This document shows positions 17,171 to 25,120 of a stretch of 39,422 bases of DNA, piece after piece. Position numbers and translations under genes: made by a program. This DNA comes from Pelagivirga sediminicola (GTDB lineage Bacteria; Pseudomonadota; Alphaproteobacteria; Rhodobacterales; Rhodobacteraceae). Where the stretch lies: the NCBI RefSeq assembly GCF_003072125.1, contig NZ_QCYH01000017.1, positions 1 to 39,422 of the forward strand, given 5' to 3'. Positions within the stretch are counted from its first letter, which is position 1, and each line of letters begins with the position of its first letter. The notes under the pieces were generated by a model. That model was not told the origin of the DNA. It ran no database searches and saw only the letters and a program-made list of their open reading frames with translations.

Positions 17171-17206
17171 AAAGAAAAGGGACGACACACATTTATGTGC
17201 CGTCCC
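17171..17206 (-). terminator. Rho-independent terminator of the PRC-barrel gene
   Basis: On the minus strand GGGACGGCACAT pairs with ATGTGTGTCGTCCC (outer 6 bp perfect, inner GCACA/TGTGT largely paired) and is followed by TTTTCTTT. It lies just behind the stop of the leftward PRC-barrel gene. The IS3 copy 2 end touches its T tract. Confidence 0.85.
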
Positions 17207-17229
17207 TTCCGATTTGCCGCCCGTAGATA

Positions 17230-17526
17230 TTAGTGCTTGTGTTCGGGCAAGTTCTTCAGTTCGTCCTTCGTCATGACGGTCGTTGCATGAACCTTGCCGT
17301 TCTCATCGCGCATGAAATTCAGGCTCGACACGTTCAGCGCCACCGGTTTGGCTCCGATGCCGAGGAATCCGCCCACATCCACAACAGCCTGTGCATTTTG
17401 GCCCGTGCCGTGAAAATGGGACACGTCACCGATGTGGCTGTCATCGGGGCCATAGACGTTCGCGCCCTCGACCGTTGTGGAGGTCAGTTCGTCCGGACGG
17501 AGGGGGGTATGCTTGGAATGATCCAT
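17230..17526 (-). CDS. PRC-barrel domain protein
   Basis: PRC-barrels are small beta-barrel domains found in photosynthetic reaction-centre H subunits, RimM and many stress-linked proteins. The 98-residue product has the core GANVYGPDDSHIGDVSHFH, VVDVGGFLGIGAKPVAL and a C-terminal MTKDELKNLPEH, a common layout of stand-alone alphaproteobacterial PRC proteins. It is cytoplasmic, with no signal or membrane segment. An EcfG-like promoter stands in front and a strong terminator behind, so it is a single transcription unit. A related gene at 38884 has a similar promoter. Its function is not established; stress-related expression is likely. Confidence 0.88.
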   Translation of the reverse strand: MDHSKHTPLRPDELTSTTVEGANVYGPDDSHIGDVSHFHGTGQNAQAVVDVGGFLGIGAKPVALNVSSLNFMRDENGKVHATTVMTKDELKNLPEHKH

Positions 17527-17564
17527 GGTAGCCTCACTTTGATTGATGTTTTCTATTACGAGTC

Positions 17565-17589
17565 AACCTTTCAGGAACGGCGTGGTTCC
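17565..17589 (-). promoter_or_regulatory. EcfG-like promoter of the PRC-barrel gene
   Basis: Minus strand GGAAC (17585-17589), 16 bases, GGTT (17565-17568). The general stress sigma factor of many alphaproteobacteria recognises GGAAC-N16/17-CGTT; three of four bases of the -10 fit. It lies about 40 bp ahead of the start codon. Confidence 0.55.
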
Positions 17590-17648
17590 GGCCGTCAGAT
17601 AGCGCGGGCAGGAAACCGCTTGATGAAAGGAATGGACTTCAAGATCCG

Positions 17649-18137
17649 TCAGGCCATCGCATCCACGTTCCGCGAGCGTTCGGCCAGCTCGGTCATGAAA
17701 TCGTCGGACCCGTAGATGTTGTCCAACGCTTCGTCGAGCTTGCGCGCCGCCTCATCATTGCCGAGTGCCTCGGCGAATGCCTTGGCCGTGCCGAACCCGG
17801 CGATGCCGTAATGGCACATGCGCTGGTATTGCGCGATGATCGCCACGTCGAGCGCGGCACCGCTCATGTCGCTGTCGAGCGCGTGCTTCCGGGCCTCCTT
17901 CACGAGCCCTTCCATGCCCTTGCAATGCTCTTTCTTCACGTCGGCACCGGTGTCCTCGAGCACGGATTTCAGGAGGCGGGTATGCTGGTCGATCCCGTCC
18001 TTGGCCGAACTCAACCGGTCGGCCAGCTTGCTGTCGGATGCCTTGTCGGCCATCGCCGACACCACCTTCGACATCTGGTCGTTTGCGGACCAGAGATCCT
18101 GTAGTTCATCGATATAAAGGTCTTTCAACGTTGTCAT
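17649..18137 (-). CDS. DUF892 / YciE-YciF-type ferritin-like protein
   Basis: YciE/YciF proteins form ferritin-like four-helix bundles linked to stress responses. The 162-residue product begins TTLKDLYIDELQDLWSAN, the family signature, and continues with Glu- and His-bearing helices: IDQHTRLLKSVLED, KEHCKGMEGLVKEA, AIIAQYQRMCHYGIAGFGTAKAFAE and AARKLDEALDNIYGSDDFMTELA. The Glu/His residues are the likely di-iron ligands. Its GGAG ribosome site overlaps the stop of the upstream glycosyltransferase gene, one base away, so it is probably the last gene of that operon. A role in oxidative or desiccation stress is inferred from family and setting. Confidence 0.87.
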   Translation of the reverse strand: MTTLKDLYIDELQDLWSANDQMSKVVSAMADKASDSKLADRLSSAKDGIDQHTRLLKSVLEDTGADVKKEHCKGMEGLVKEARKHALDSDMSGAALDVAIIAQYQRMCHYGIAGFGTAKAFAEALGNDEAARKLDEALDNIYGSDDFMTELAERSRNVDAMA

Positions 18138-18138
18138 C

Positions 18139-19245
18139 TTATGCTCCTTTCACGGTCGGCAGTGCCGACGCATTGGTTTGAGTGGGTGCGGGCAGACGAT
18201 CCACAGGGACCGGACAGGCCCGCATGCCGGGGCCAGCGGGGACATTTGCTGACCCCTTGCCCGGCAGCAGCGTGTCAAGGTGGGAACATGGCATCGTTGC
18301 TGCCGAAGCTATCGAGGCGGATATCAGCCGCTCCGAATTCCTGAACTTCTCCAGTATTTCAATATGCTGCGGGAGATCCCGCACATGCAGGCGGAAGCGG
18401 GCGGGCACCTGCGGCGGCCAGGGGCCCAGCGTCTTGCCGCTGGCCTGTGTGACCAGCCAGTCCGCCGGCGGCAGGCAATCATCGATCAGGTAGTCCATGC
18501 CCCCGATCCGCGCCTTCAGAGCGTCGGACATGCCCCCCGCCGCGCGTCCGATCAGGCGGCACGAGGCCTGCACCGTCACATCGTCGGCGTGACGGACCCG
18601 CTGACCGGCCGCGCGGAGCGCGCGAACGATCCGGCGGTCTTCGCCACAACGAACGGGCGCGAACCCGCCTCCTGCCAGATAGGCGGCGTGGGTGAACGCG
18701 AGGCTCGCCCCCGCCGCTTCGCCGTGGGTGCCGCCGATATCCGCACACCCCGGCGCGTGGCGGCCGTAGATGTCCTGCACCAGGGTCCTGTAGATTCCTT
18801 CCAGTGTGGCGAGGTGGGGGTCCATGCCATCGAGGATATCGGCCTCATTCTCGATTAGATCGACCTTACCGCAGACAGCGTCCGCTGTTTTCAGGTGTGC
18901 AAGGTTTCGTGCGATCCAATTCGAGGCGACGATGCAATCCGCGTCCGTGGTCAAGAGGTAGCGAAGCGCAGGCATGGTTTGCAGGGCGTGATCGCACCCG
19001 ATCCGCCGGGCGGTGCCGACACCCTCGTGCGCAGGCAGTGTCCGTTCCAGCACCGTCAGGTCCAGGCCGAACTGCGCGGCGATGCCGCGGGCCACGCTGC
19101 CGGTGCGGTCCGTGGTGTTGTTGAGCACCAGGATCACCACCGCGTTGCCTTGTTCGGCCAAGGCGGTGAGACAGGGCCCGATCCGGGCTTCCTCGTTGCG
19201 GGCGGGGATGATTATGGCTGTGTCTTTTGCGATGGGGCGAGTCAT
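18139..19245 (-). CDS. family 2 glycosyltransferase
   Basis: The protein has the GT-A fold start AIIIPARNEEARIGPCLTAL, NDP-sugar motifs around LNNTTDRTGSVARG, the metal-binding LLTTDADCIV, and an acceptor-side GEDRRIVRALRAAG. I chose the ATG at 19245, which overlaps the methyltransferase stop as ATGA; the frame upstream is not conserved. It has 368 residues and no membrane segments, so it is cytoplasmic or peripheral. The last 70 or so residues are Pro/Ala-rich and look non-catalytic. It follows the deacetylase and methyltransferase genes directly and probably adds or extends a sugar on the same product. Donor and acceptor are unknown. Confidence 0.85.
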   Translation of the reverse strand: MTRPIAKDTAIIIPARNEEARIGPCLTALAEQGNAVVILVLNNTTDRTGSVARGIAAQFGLDLTVLERTLPAHEGVGTARRIGCDHALQTMPALRYLLTTDADCIVASNWIARNLAHLKTADAVCGKVDLIENEADILDGMDPHLATLEGIYRTLVQDIYGRHAPGCADIGGTHGEAAGASLAFTHAAYLAGGGFAPVRCGEDRRIVRALRAAGQRVRHADDVTVQASCRLIGRAAGGMSDALKARIGGMDYLIDDCLPPADWLVTQASGKTLGPWPPQVPARFRLHVRDLPQHIEILEKFRNSERLISASIASAATMPCSHLDTLLPGKGSANVPAGPGMRACPVPVDRLPAPTQTNASALPTVKGA

Positions 19246-19808
19246 GGCGTGCCCCTCGGCAGGCCACGGTCGATGCGATACTTGTCGGTTTGCTCCACGC
19301 AATCGAAATCATCGGTATCCAGCGCCGCCGTGAAGATCGCCAGCGCTTCCTCGCCCTGCAAATCATGGTCGGTTTCGCCAAGCCAACTCACGCAGAGCAC
19401 CTCCGCCTTCGGCCATGCGGTGGCGATATCCGATGCCAGTTTGCGCAAGCTGCCCTCATCGAGAAAATAGAGGATCTCGGACAGAATCAGCAGGTCGAAA
19501 TCGCCCCTTGGCAGCGGACAAGGATAAAAGTCGTGGATGAAGGTGGCATCCGGCACGGCCCGGCGCGCGGCCTCGATCGCGATGGCCACCGCATCCATGC
19601 CGGTATAGCGGTCGCAGATGTCCACCAGATGCCGGGCGAGCTGCCCGTTGCCGCAGCCCAGTTCGAAGGCCGAGGCGTAGCGGGGCCGCGTCAGCGCAGC
19701 CCGCGTCGCGGCGAACTTGGCCTGTTCGTAGTCGCTTTGCTCGAAATCCCAAGGGTCCGGGGTGTCGGCATAGAGCGCGTGCAGATGATCGCGGCCCACA
19801 CCCATCAC
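19242..19808 (-). CDS. NodS-like SAM-dependent methyltransferase
   Basis: Class I methyltransferase of 188 residues. The SAM-binding motif I is FELGCGNGQLARHL (about 48-61), followed by the acidic end of strand 2 in YTGMDAVAIAI, then DFDLLILSEILYFLD and VLCVSWLGETDHDLQGEEAL. The N-terminal HALYADTPDPWDFEQSDYEQAKF and the LSEILYFL stretch are as in NodS, the N-methyltransferase that acts on deacetylated chitooligosaccharides, and in related rhizobial proteins. It may start at GTG 19808 (4-bp overlap with the deacetylase gene) or ATG 19805 (1-bp overlap). Standing directly behind a PIG-L deacetylase, it may methylate the amine that enzyme frees; this is an inference. Confidence 0.85.
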   Translation of the reverse strand: MMGVGRDHLHALYADTPDPWDFEQSDYEQAKFAATRAALTRPRYASAFELGCGNGQLARHLVDICDRYTGMDAVAIAIEAARRAVPDATFIHDFYPCPLPRGDFDLLILSEILYFLDEGSLRKLASDIATAWPKAEVLCVSWLGETDHDLQGEEALAIFTAALDTDDFDCVEQTDKYRIDRGLPRGTP

Positions 19809-20509
19809 GGCATCCTCCAGAAGATCTCGTCTTCGGTCACGAATTTCTCGATGAACCCTGCCGGAAGAATGAAGCCCGATGGATCATCGGTGACGACCCT
19901 GCCCAGTTGGCTTCGATGCGCATGGACTGCCGCGCGTTTCCTGTCGCGCAGGTCCTCCGGGGGCACGCACACCGGGGCGTGACGGGTGGCGGTCCGGGGG
20001 AACTCGGGATCGTCCCAGCGGCACCAGACGGGATAGCTGTAGAACGCCCACTCCGGGCGGCGGCGGCGCAACGCGCCGGCGAACCGCGCCGTCGCCTGGT
20101 GGTCTTCGTGGTGATCCTCGGCCGCAGGCACGAAAACATGGCGCGCGCCATGGCCCTCAATGATCTGTTCAAGCTTGGTAGCAACAGTGGCGGCATCGGC
20201 CTGATAAAGACGGCTGTCGGCCAGGCCCAGCCAGGTCAGATCACGCGCGGAACCGCCGAGACATTCGATGGCCGCTACCATCTCCGCATGTCGCTGGCGG
20301 GCCAGTCGCCCGGGCGTCCATTGCCGCGATCCGGGATGGCTGGCACTGCCATCCGTCAGGCAGATGACATGCGCGCCCGCGCCCGCGAAACCCCGCGCCA
20401 GAAGTGCGCCGCAGCCGAGGGATTCATCGTCAGGATGTGGGGCCAAGACGACGAAGCTTTCGCGACCCTCGAACACGTCCGGCAGCAAGGGCGCATGTGC
20501 CACGTTCAT
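19805..20509 (-). CDS. PIG-L (LmbE) family N-deacetylase
   Basis: PIG-L enzymes are zinc hydrolases that remove acetyl from N-acetylglucosamine-type groups (GPI synthesis, MshB, BshB). The zinc motif is VLAPHPDDESLGCG with His25 and Asp28, and the distal metal His is in EDHHEDHQAT (His134/137). The C-terminal part YSYPVWCRWDDPEF and RKRAAVHAHRSQLG is typical. The ATG at 20509 overlaps the stop of the acyl-CoA-dehydrogenase-like gene as ATGA and gives 234 residues; the long frame upstream runs antisense-like through that gene and is not used. No signal peptide is present, so it acts in the cytoplasm on a sugar intermediate. Confidence 0.9.
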   Translation of the reverse strand: MNVAHAPLLPDVFEGRESFVVLAPHPDDESLGCGALLARGFAGAGAHVICLTDGSASHPGSRQWTPGRLARQRHAEMVAAIECLGGSARDLTWLGLADSRLYQADAATVATKLEQIIEGHGARHVFVPAAEDHHEDHQATARFAGALRRRRPEWAFYSYPVWCRWDDPEFPRTATRHAPVCVPPEDLRDRKRAAVHAHRSQLGRVVTDDPSGFILPAGFIEKFVTEDEIFWRMP

Positions 20510-21603
20510 CCGAAGACCCCCCAGATGCGCCCGTCTTTCCCGAGCGCCGTCTGCGCCGCGCGTTGCAGGAACGCATCCCGCGCGGCCTGCCGCAGATAGA
20601 CTGCCAGATCGCGGGCCATGCGCCCGGTCTCGGACCCGGCCTCGAAATGCCGCAGGCCGATGCTCTGCTCGACGGCCCGGATGGCATCGAGCCCGACCTC
20701 CTCGGTAAAGAGCCGGGCCGCGATGGAGGTGGTAACGATGTGGTCCGGCGCGATGTGGCGATCGGCAGCGGCTCCGGCGGCGCGCTCGGTCAGGGCCATG
20801 CCGGCCCAGACGCGCATCAGCGCATCCATCAGACGGCTCTTCTGGGCTTCCGCCGCCATGCGGCCTGCGGCGCGAAGCTCTGTCGCGGCCACGTCCAGCA
20901 GGCCGGCGGTGGCGCCGGCCTGCAAGGCCGCGATCCGCCAAACACCGCCGACGAAATGCGGCTCCTTCAGGTAATCGCCGGGGTCGCCGATCCATTCGAT
21001 CCTGTCGACCGGCAGGCCGGTGAAATCAAAGCTGCCCGAGGCAGTCGCCCGCATCCCCTGCATGTCCCATGCGGACGGGTCCGCGGGGGCGGCGTCCGTC
21101 ACATCGACCAGCGCCAGCCGCACCTCGGGACCGGAATCCACAGTGACCAGCGCATGACTCACGGTGCCCAGCCCCGAGGCATAGCACTTGCCGCCCTGCA
21201 AATGCTGCCCCGTGGCATCCAGCGTCACCGGCGCCGCGCCATCGGCCCCCCAGACGCCCAGCAGGGCGCCCTCGGCAATCTGGCGGTCGACCCGCGCCTC
21301 TTGCACCTTCGTTCCATAAAGGCGGACCAGGTGCAGCGCGTTGACATGCCCTTCGAACAGCCTCCCGACGCCGAGGTTCGCAGCGCCCACCTGCATCAGC
21401 ACCCGGGCGGTGCGGGCGGGATCGGTCGCGCCGTCATCGGTCAGAAGGTCCGCCTGTCGCAGCAGATCGATGGAGCGGCCGATCGGGCGCGCGCCACGCT
21501 CCTCTTCTGCGGCGGCGGCCCGCAGGGCCTCCGCGACATCGGACGGCACCGGCCCGGCGGTGGTCGAAGGCGGCAACTCGGCAAGGGGTCTGGAAGCTGT
21601 CAT
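20506..21603 (-). CDS. acyl-CoA dehydrogenase-like protein
   Basis: The 365-residue product follows the acyl-CoA dehydrogenase plan: an all-alpha N-terminal part (AANLGVGRLFEGHVNALHLV), a beta domain starting LLGVWGADGAAPVTLDATG and GGKCYASGLGTVSHALVTV, and a C-terminal helical part (AGATAGLLDVAATELRA ... IVTTSIAARLFTEEVGLDAIRAVEQSIG). FAD-binding motifs are divergent from beta-oxidation enzymes and I cannot identify the catalytic Glu with certainty. Its place in a sugar-modifying operon, overlapping both neighbours by 4 bp, argues against ordinary fatty-acid degradation. It may desaturate or oxidise an acyl or amino-sugar group. Family call good, reaction unknown. Confidence 0.8.
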   Translation of the reverse strand: MTASRPLAELPPSTTAGPVPSDVAEALRAAAAEEERGARPIGRSIDLLRQADLLTDDGATDPARTARVLMQVGAANLGVGRLFEGHVNALHLVRLYGTKVQEARVDRQIAEGALLGVWGADGAAPVTLDATGQHLQGGKCYASGLGTVSHALVTVDSGPEVRLALVDVTDAAPADPSAWDMQGMRATASGSFDFTGLPVDRIEWIGDPGDYLKEPHFVGGVWRIAALQAGATAGLLDVAATELRAAGRMAAEAQKSRLMDALMRVWAGMALTERAAGAAADRHIAPDHIVTTSIAARLFTEEVGLDAIRAVEQSIGLRHFEAGSETGRMARDLAVYLRQAARDAFLQRAAQTALGKDGRIWGVFG

Positions 21604-22655
21604 GTGCTCTTTACCATCTCCATCTCAAGATGCCTTGCAGCGGCGTGTTCCAGCAGCTGCACCCAGTCCCCGGTGACCCGGCCCAGCCGGAAGGCGGGAT
21701 TGGCGGTGACCTGCGGCGGCGCACGCCGCCACGCCTGAATGCGCCCAAGGATCTGCGCCGGGTCATGGCCATCCACGCGCTGCGTGGCATCCGCCACGAT
21801 TTCCGCATTGGCACCCAGCCCATCATGCACCAGCACCGGCGTGCCGACCGCATTGGCCTCGGCCAGCACCAGGCCGAAGGTCTCGGCAAATGTCGTCTGG
21901 GGATAGAACAGGCAGAGCGCACGGCGCATCTGCCGGATGAGCGCCCCATGGGACAGGGATCCCAGAAAAACCACGCCCTCGGGCACCGGCCCGGTATCCC
22001 AGCGCAGATAGCCCGGATCGGCCACGGCAAGGGTCAGGTTCGGAAGGTCACGGCGCAGCGTGGCGAATTGTTCGAACACCTCGGCCAACCCCTTGTGGGG
22101 CGAACTGGCAAAGAGCAGCCGGTCGGGATCGCGGGGCGTGGCGTCGGGGTGCAGATCGTCATCGAGCGGATCGTAGATCACCCGGATGGGCGGCACATCC
22201 TCCGCCCCGAGAAACCCCGCAAGCGCACGGGCGTGCGTTTCGGACACGCAGATCACCGTGATGCCGGCAGCCTTCAGCGCCGCGGCCATCTTGCGGTTGT
22301 GACGGCCGGGATAGACGTGCAGCCAAAGAAAGATCGGCGTGGCTGGATGCCGCTTGCGCAGCTTGATCGCCACCTTCCAGCGGTTGATGACGATCAGGGC
22401 GGCAGGGTTTTGCGCGTCATCGAGGTCTTGCAGGGGCCGCAACGTCCCTGCCTCGGACAGGTGCCGGTTGCTGCGACCCTGCTGATACTGCGTGATCTCG
22501 AACCGGGAGCCGAGTGCAGCGGCCACCCGCAGCACCGTCGCTTCGGTGCCGCCAAGACCGCCGGTCCCGAGGTCGGGCAGGTCGTAACCCGCGGCAGAGC
22601 ACGGATCGACGATTCCCATGGGCGCGCGCGCTGTCTCCTGGCGAAAGGCCTTCAT
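21600..22655 (-). CDS. family 4 glycosyltransferase (GT-B fold)
   Basis: Retaining glycosyltransferase of the GT4 type. The N-terminal domain has LGTGGLGGTEATVLRVAAALG, a nucleotide-sugar loop, and INRWKVAIKLRKRHP. The C-terminal Rossmann domain has LLFASSPHKGLAEVFEQF and the EX7E motif in FAETFGLVLAEANAVGTPVLV. The start at 22655 overlaps the upstream GT2 stop as ATGA, giving 351 residues; the longer open frame is antisense-like sequence. No membrane segments are seen. MshA, the first enzyme of mycothiol synthesis and partner of a PIG-L deacetylase, is also a GT4 enzyme, but this sequence cannot be equated with it by eye. Substrates are unknown. Confidence 0.85.
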   Translation of the reverse strand: MKAFRQETARAPMGIVDPCSAAGYDLPDLGTGGLGGTEATVLRVAAALGSRFEITQYQQGRSNRHLSEAGTLRPLQDLDDAQNPAALIVINRWKVAIKLRKRHPATPIFLWLHVYPGRHNRKMAAALKAAGITVICVSETHARALAGFLGAEDVPPIRVIYDPLDDDLHPDATPRDPDRLLFASSPHKGLAEVFEQFATLRRDLPNLTLAVADPGYLRWDTGPVPEGVVFLGSLSHGALIRQMRRALCLFYPQTTFAETFGLVLAEANAVGTPVLVHDGLGANAEIVADATQRVDGHDPAQILGRIQAWRRAPPQVTANPAFRLGRVTGDWVQLLEHAAARHLEMEMVKST

Positions 22656-23620
22656 TGCGCGGCCATCCCTGTAGCAGGAACGGTGGCGAGGACTTGCGCG
22701 ACCCGGGCCGACGTGGCGGGCGTGACCGGCATGTCCCGCCGCGCCAGCAGGTCGGGCCGGCTGACATGGCTGACGCCGAGGGTCGGGATATCCACCGGCA
22801 CCGGGGCCACCCTGCCGTTCTCCCGCCACACCTCGACCTTGGCCCAGACCTTCTGCCGGTCCGCCCTGCGCCGGGCGCTGTCGTAATCCGAGACCGTCGA
22901 TTGCGTCAGGCTGTCGGGCGTCTCGATCTTGGTCAGCAACAGTTCCGGCACGATCCAGACGATCTCGCCGTTCAGGATCAGCCGGTTGCGGAACTCGCGG
23001 TCCTCCTCGATGCAATCCTCGAACCCGCCGAGACGGCGGAACACATCCGCGCGGAACAGGCCGGAGTTGATGTGCGTCCACTCTCCCGGCACCTGCGCGC
23101 CCATCTGAAGGTTCGGGAACACGTCATCGAGCAGGGACAGGTCGCGCCGGATCTCGACGCGCCGCCCGTCCGGCAGGATCAGTTCGTGGTGGGTGAGCGC
23201 GGCGCTGACCTCCAGCCGCTGCCCCGCTTCCTTGCCCGCCAGTTGCCAGTTCAGGCAGTCGTCGGCACCGATATCCTGCGCGGTCAACACGCGGACCTGG
23301 TGCAGAACCTTGTCGCGGTGCGGGATGTCGTCGGAATCGTGGAAGGTGACCGCATCGCCCGCGGTCAGCAGCAGGCCCGCGTTCTTGGCATTGGCGGTGC
23401 CGAGGTTCTGCAACAGCCGGATGTAGTTGAAACGCGGATCGGCCAGGAAGCACCGCACCGCGTCTTCGGTCGCGTCGGTGCTGGCGTCGTCGATCACCGT
23501 GACGCGGATGTTCCACCAGCTTTGTTCGAGTGCCGCGCGGATGGCCCCAACGATCAGATGAGCGCGGTTCCAGGTCGGGATGACGATATCGACCAGGGGG
23601 GCCAGCGGGTCGGATGTCAT
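22652..23620 (-). CDS. family 2 glycosyltransferase
   Basis: Inverting GT-A enzyme with the start VDIVIPTWNRAHLIVGAIRAAL, VTVIDDASTDATEDAV, GTANAKNAGLLLTAGDAVTFHDSDDIP (the DxD metal site) and an acceptor region INSGLFRADVFRRLGGFEDCIEEDREFRNRL containing the likely catalytic ED. Length is 322 residues, with no membrane helices. The start overlaps the end of the upstream membrane glycosyltransferase gene as ATGA, and its own end overlaps the GT4 gene. It probably adds a sugar to the product made by the membrane enzyme. Donor and acceptor cannot be read from the sequence. Confidence 0.87.
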   Translation of the reverse strand: MTSDPLAPLVDIVIPTWNRAHLIVGAIRAALEQSWWNIRVTVIDDASTDATEDAVRCFLADPRFNYIRLLQNLGTANAKNAGLLLTAGDAVTFHDSDDIPHRDKVLHQVRVLTAQDIGADDCLNWQLAGKEAGQRLEVSAALTHHELILPDGRRVEIRRDLSLLDDVFPNLQMGAQVPGEWTHINSGLFRADVFRRLGGFEDCIEEDREFRNRLILNGEIVWIVPELLLTKIETPDSLTQSTVSDYDSARRRADRQKVWAKVEVWRENGRVAPVPVDIPTLGVSHVSRPDLLARRDMPVTPATSARVAQVLATVPATGMAAQ

Positions 23621-25104
23621 GCGGAAACCTCCTTCACAGGTGAGGCGATGGTGGCACGATAGGCGCGCAGGCTCCTGTCGGTCAGCAGCGCGGCGGGCAA
23701 CGGCAGTAGGAGCGCCAGCAGCGCGGCGCGGATCAGCGGCTCCGCAGGGTGCCCGCCGAGCAGCAGCAGGAGCGCGGTGAGGAAAACCATGAGGTGACAG
23801 ATGGGCAGGGAACCGGCGCCCTTGCCGCCCGATTTGTCGGTGACCACGAATTTCAGGCGGCAGCCCGCGAGCGCATCGAAGGTCGCCTTAGCCGATTGCG
23901 GCGCCAGCGCGATGCGACAGGCCAGCGCGTGGAGGATGACCGGAAGGGCCTGCCCGTCGCGCAACCCGCGCGCCACGACGCGTGAAACGATGTCGCAAAG
24001 CGCGAGCAGGATGGCCACCGCAGCCAGCGCGGCGGCGACCGTATGCCCCTGCCCGGTCAGCAGCCAGACCGTCAGCAGCGCGAAAGGCACGAGGGCGAGG
24101 CTGAACCATGCAGTCAGTTGCGTGAGGATCACCAGCCGCTTGTGCAGCTCGAACTCGCCCGCGGGGGTGAGGATCGTCCGCCCATGCCGCAGCAGGGTCT
24201 GGACGTTGCCGCTGCACCAGCGATAGCGCTGCCTTTCGAGATCGCGCAGCGACAGCGGCAGCAGCCCCTTGCCCACGACCCGGTTGATGAACCGGCCCGC
24301 GAAGCCCGCGTGGCAAAGCCGCACGCCCAGGTCCGCATCCTCGGTCGTGGTGGCGCCCGACCACCCGCCGACGGAAACCAGCGCAGTCTTCGAAATCACG
24401 CAGAGCGTGCCGGTCAACAGCACCGCCTCTGCCTCATCGGCGGCGGCGGCATTGGTGCGGAAATATTCCTCAAGCTCGGCATCCACGCCCGGTGCGGTGG
24501 TCGTCGTGGCGACATAGGATTGCGGAAACTGCACGTAATCCGCCCCGGTCCGGTGCAGCGCCTCCGCCGCGCGGTTCAGGAAATCGCGATCGACCACGTA
24601 ATCCGCATCGACAGTGACCACATGGGTCGCATCGGCGCGCGTATGCGTCAGCGCGATGTTGAGCGCGCCGGCCTTAGCGCCCTCGACACCCATCAGGTGC
24701 AGGAATGTGATCCGGCCCGGATGCGCCGTGCAAAAGTTTTCCACCGGTCTCCACAACGCCGGATCGGCCGTGTTGTTGTCCATCACGACGATCTCGTAGC
24801 CATCCGACGGCCAATCCTGATCCAGCAGGGCCCGCAGGGTGCGGATCACCAGCCGGGGCGGTTCCGCATGGGTCGCGACATGGATTGAAAAACGCGGGCT
24901 GGCGAAGTCCTGCCGACCCGTCGCCAGCCGGGCGGGCAGACAGGCAACAAATGGCCGAAGGCCCATCGAACCGATCTGAACCACGATGATGACCGCACAG
25001 AGGAACAGACCGACCGCCGGGAGGACGGCAGACAGAATCAGTATTCCCCAGATGATGACAGCCCGCAGTTCCACATTCGCCCCCGAGCGATAGTTAAGTA
25101 GCAA
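23617..25104 (-). CDS. membrane-bound processive-type family 2 glycosyltransferase
   Basis: The product has two N-terminal membrane helices (about 12-45), a cytoplasmic GT-A domain and four or more C-terminal helices, the plan of cellulose-, chitin- and hyaluronan-synthase-like enzymes. The D,D,D,QxxRW set is present: VVMDNN, VTVDADYVV, TTEDADLGVRLC and RQRYRWCSGN. It lacks a PilZ domain. The start is either TTG at 25104 or GTG at 25074 after a G-rich site; the latter removes a hydrophilic decapeptide. It is the first gene of the seven-gene overlapping operon and may make or extend an N-acetylated sugar chain on which the deacetylase and methyltransferase then act. That order is an inference. 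Confidence 0.87.
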   Translation of the reverse strand: MLLNYRSGANVELRAVIIWGILILSAVLPAVGLFLCAVIIVVQIGSMGLRPFVACLPARLATGRQDFASPRFSIHVATHAEPPRLVIRTLRALLDQDWPSDGYEIVVMDNNTADPALWRPVENFCTAHPGRITFLHLMGVEGAKAGALNIALTHTRADATHVVTVDADYVVDRDFLNRAAEALHRTGADYVQFPQSYVATTTTAPGVDAELEEYFRTNAAAADEAEAVLLTGTLCVISKTALVSVGGWSGATTTEDADLGVRLCHAGFAGRFINRVVGKGLLPLSLRDLERQRYRWCSGNVQTLLRHGRTILTPAGEFELHKRLVILTQLTAWFSLALVPFALLTVWLLTGQGHTVAAALAAVAILLALCDIVSRVVARGLRDGQALPVILHALACRIALAPQSAKATFDALAGCRLKFVVTDKSGGKGAGSLPICHLMVFLTALLLLLGGHPAEPLIRAALLALLLPLPAALLTDRSLRAYRATIASPVKEVSA

Positions 25105-25120
25105 TAAAATTTTTCGATCA

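Larger units (their letters stand above)
14629..17171 (-). mobile_element. IS3-family element, copy 2, inverted and split by an IS110-type insertion
   Basis: The ends are the same as in copy 1 (TGGTCTGCCCCCA at 14629; complement of TGGAGTGCCCCCA ending at 17171). The element is cut into 14629-15275 and 16591-17171 by the IS110-type element; without it the parts sum to about 1.23 kb, equal to copy 1. The outer flanks (TTGC and AAGA) do not match, unlike copy 1, so this copy has probably been rearranged since it inserted. Its right end abuts the T tract of the PRC gene terminator. Confidence 0.88.

Noticed and set aside
20404..21738. A 444-codon plus-strand frame across the acyl-CoA-dehydrogenase and GT4 genes
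   Set aside because: Lies opposite genes with clear motifs and tight overlaps; its own translation has no recognisable fold.
18139..25104. Mycothiol- or bacillithiol-type thiol synthesis (GT4 plus PIG-L)
   Set aside because: Two of the families match, but no cysteine ligase or acetyltransferase is present and the membrane GT2 and methyltransferase do not fit that pathway.
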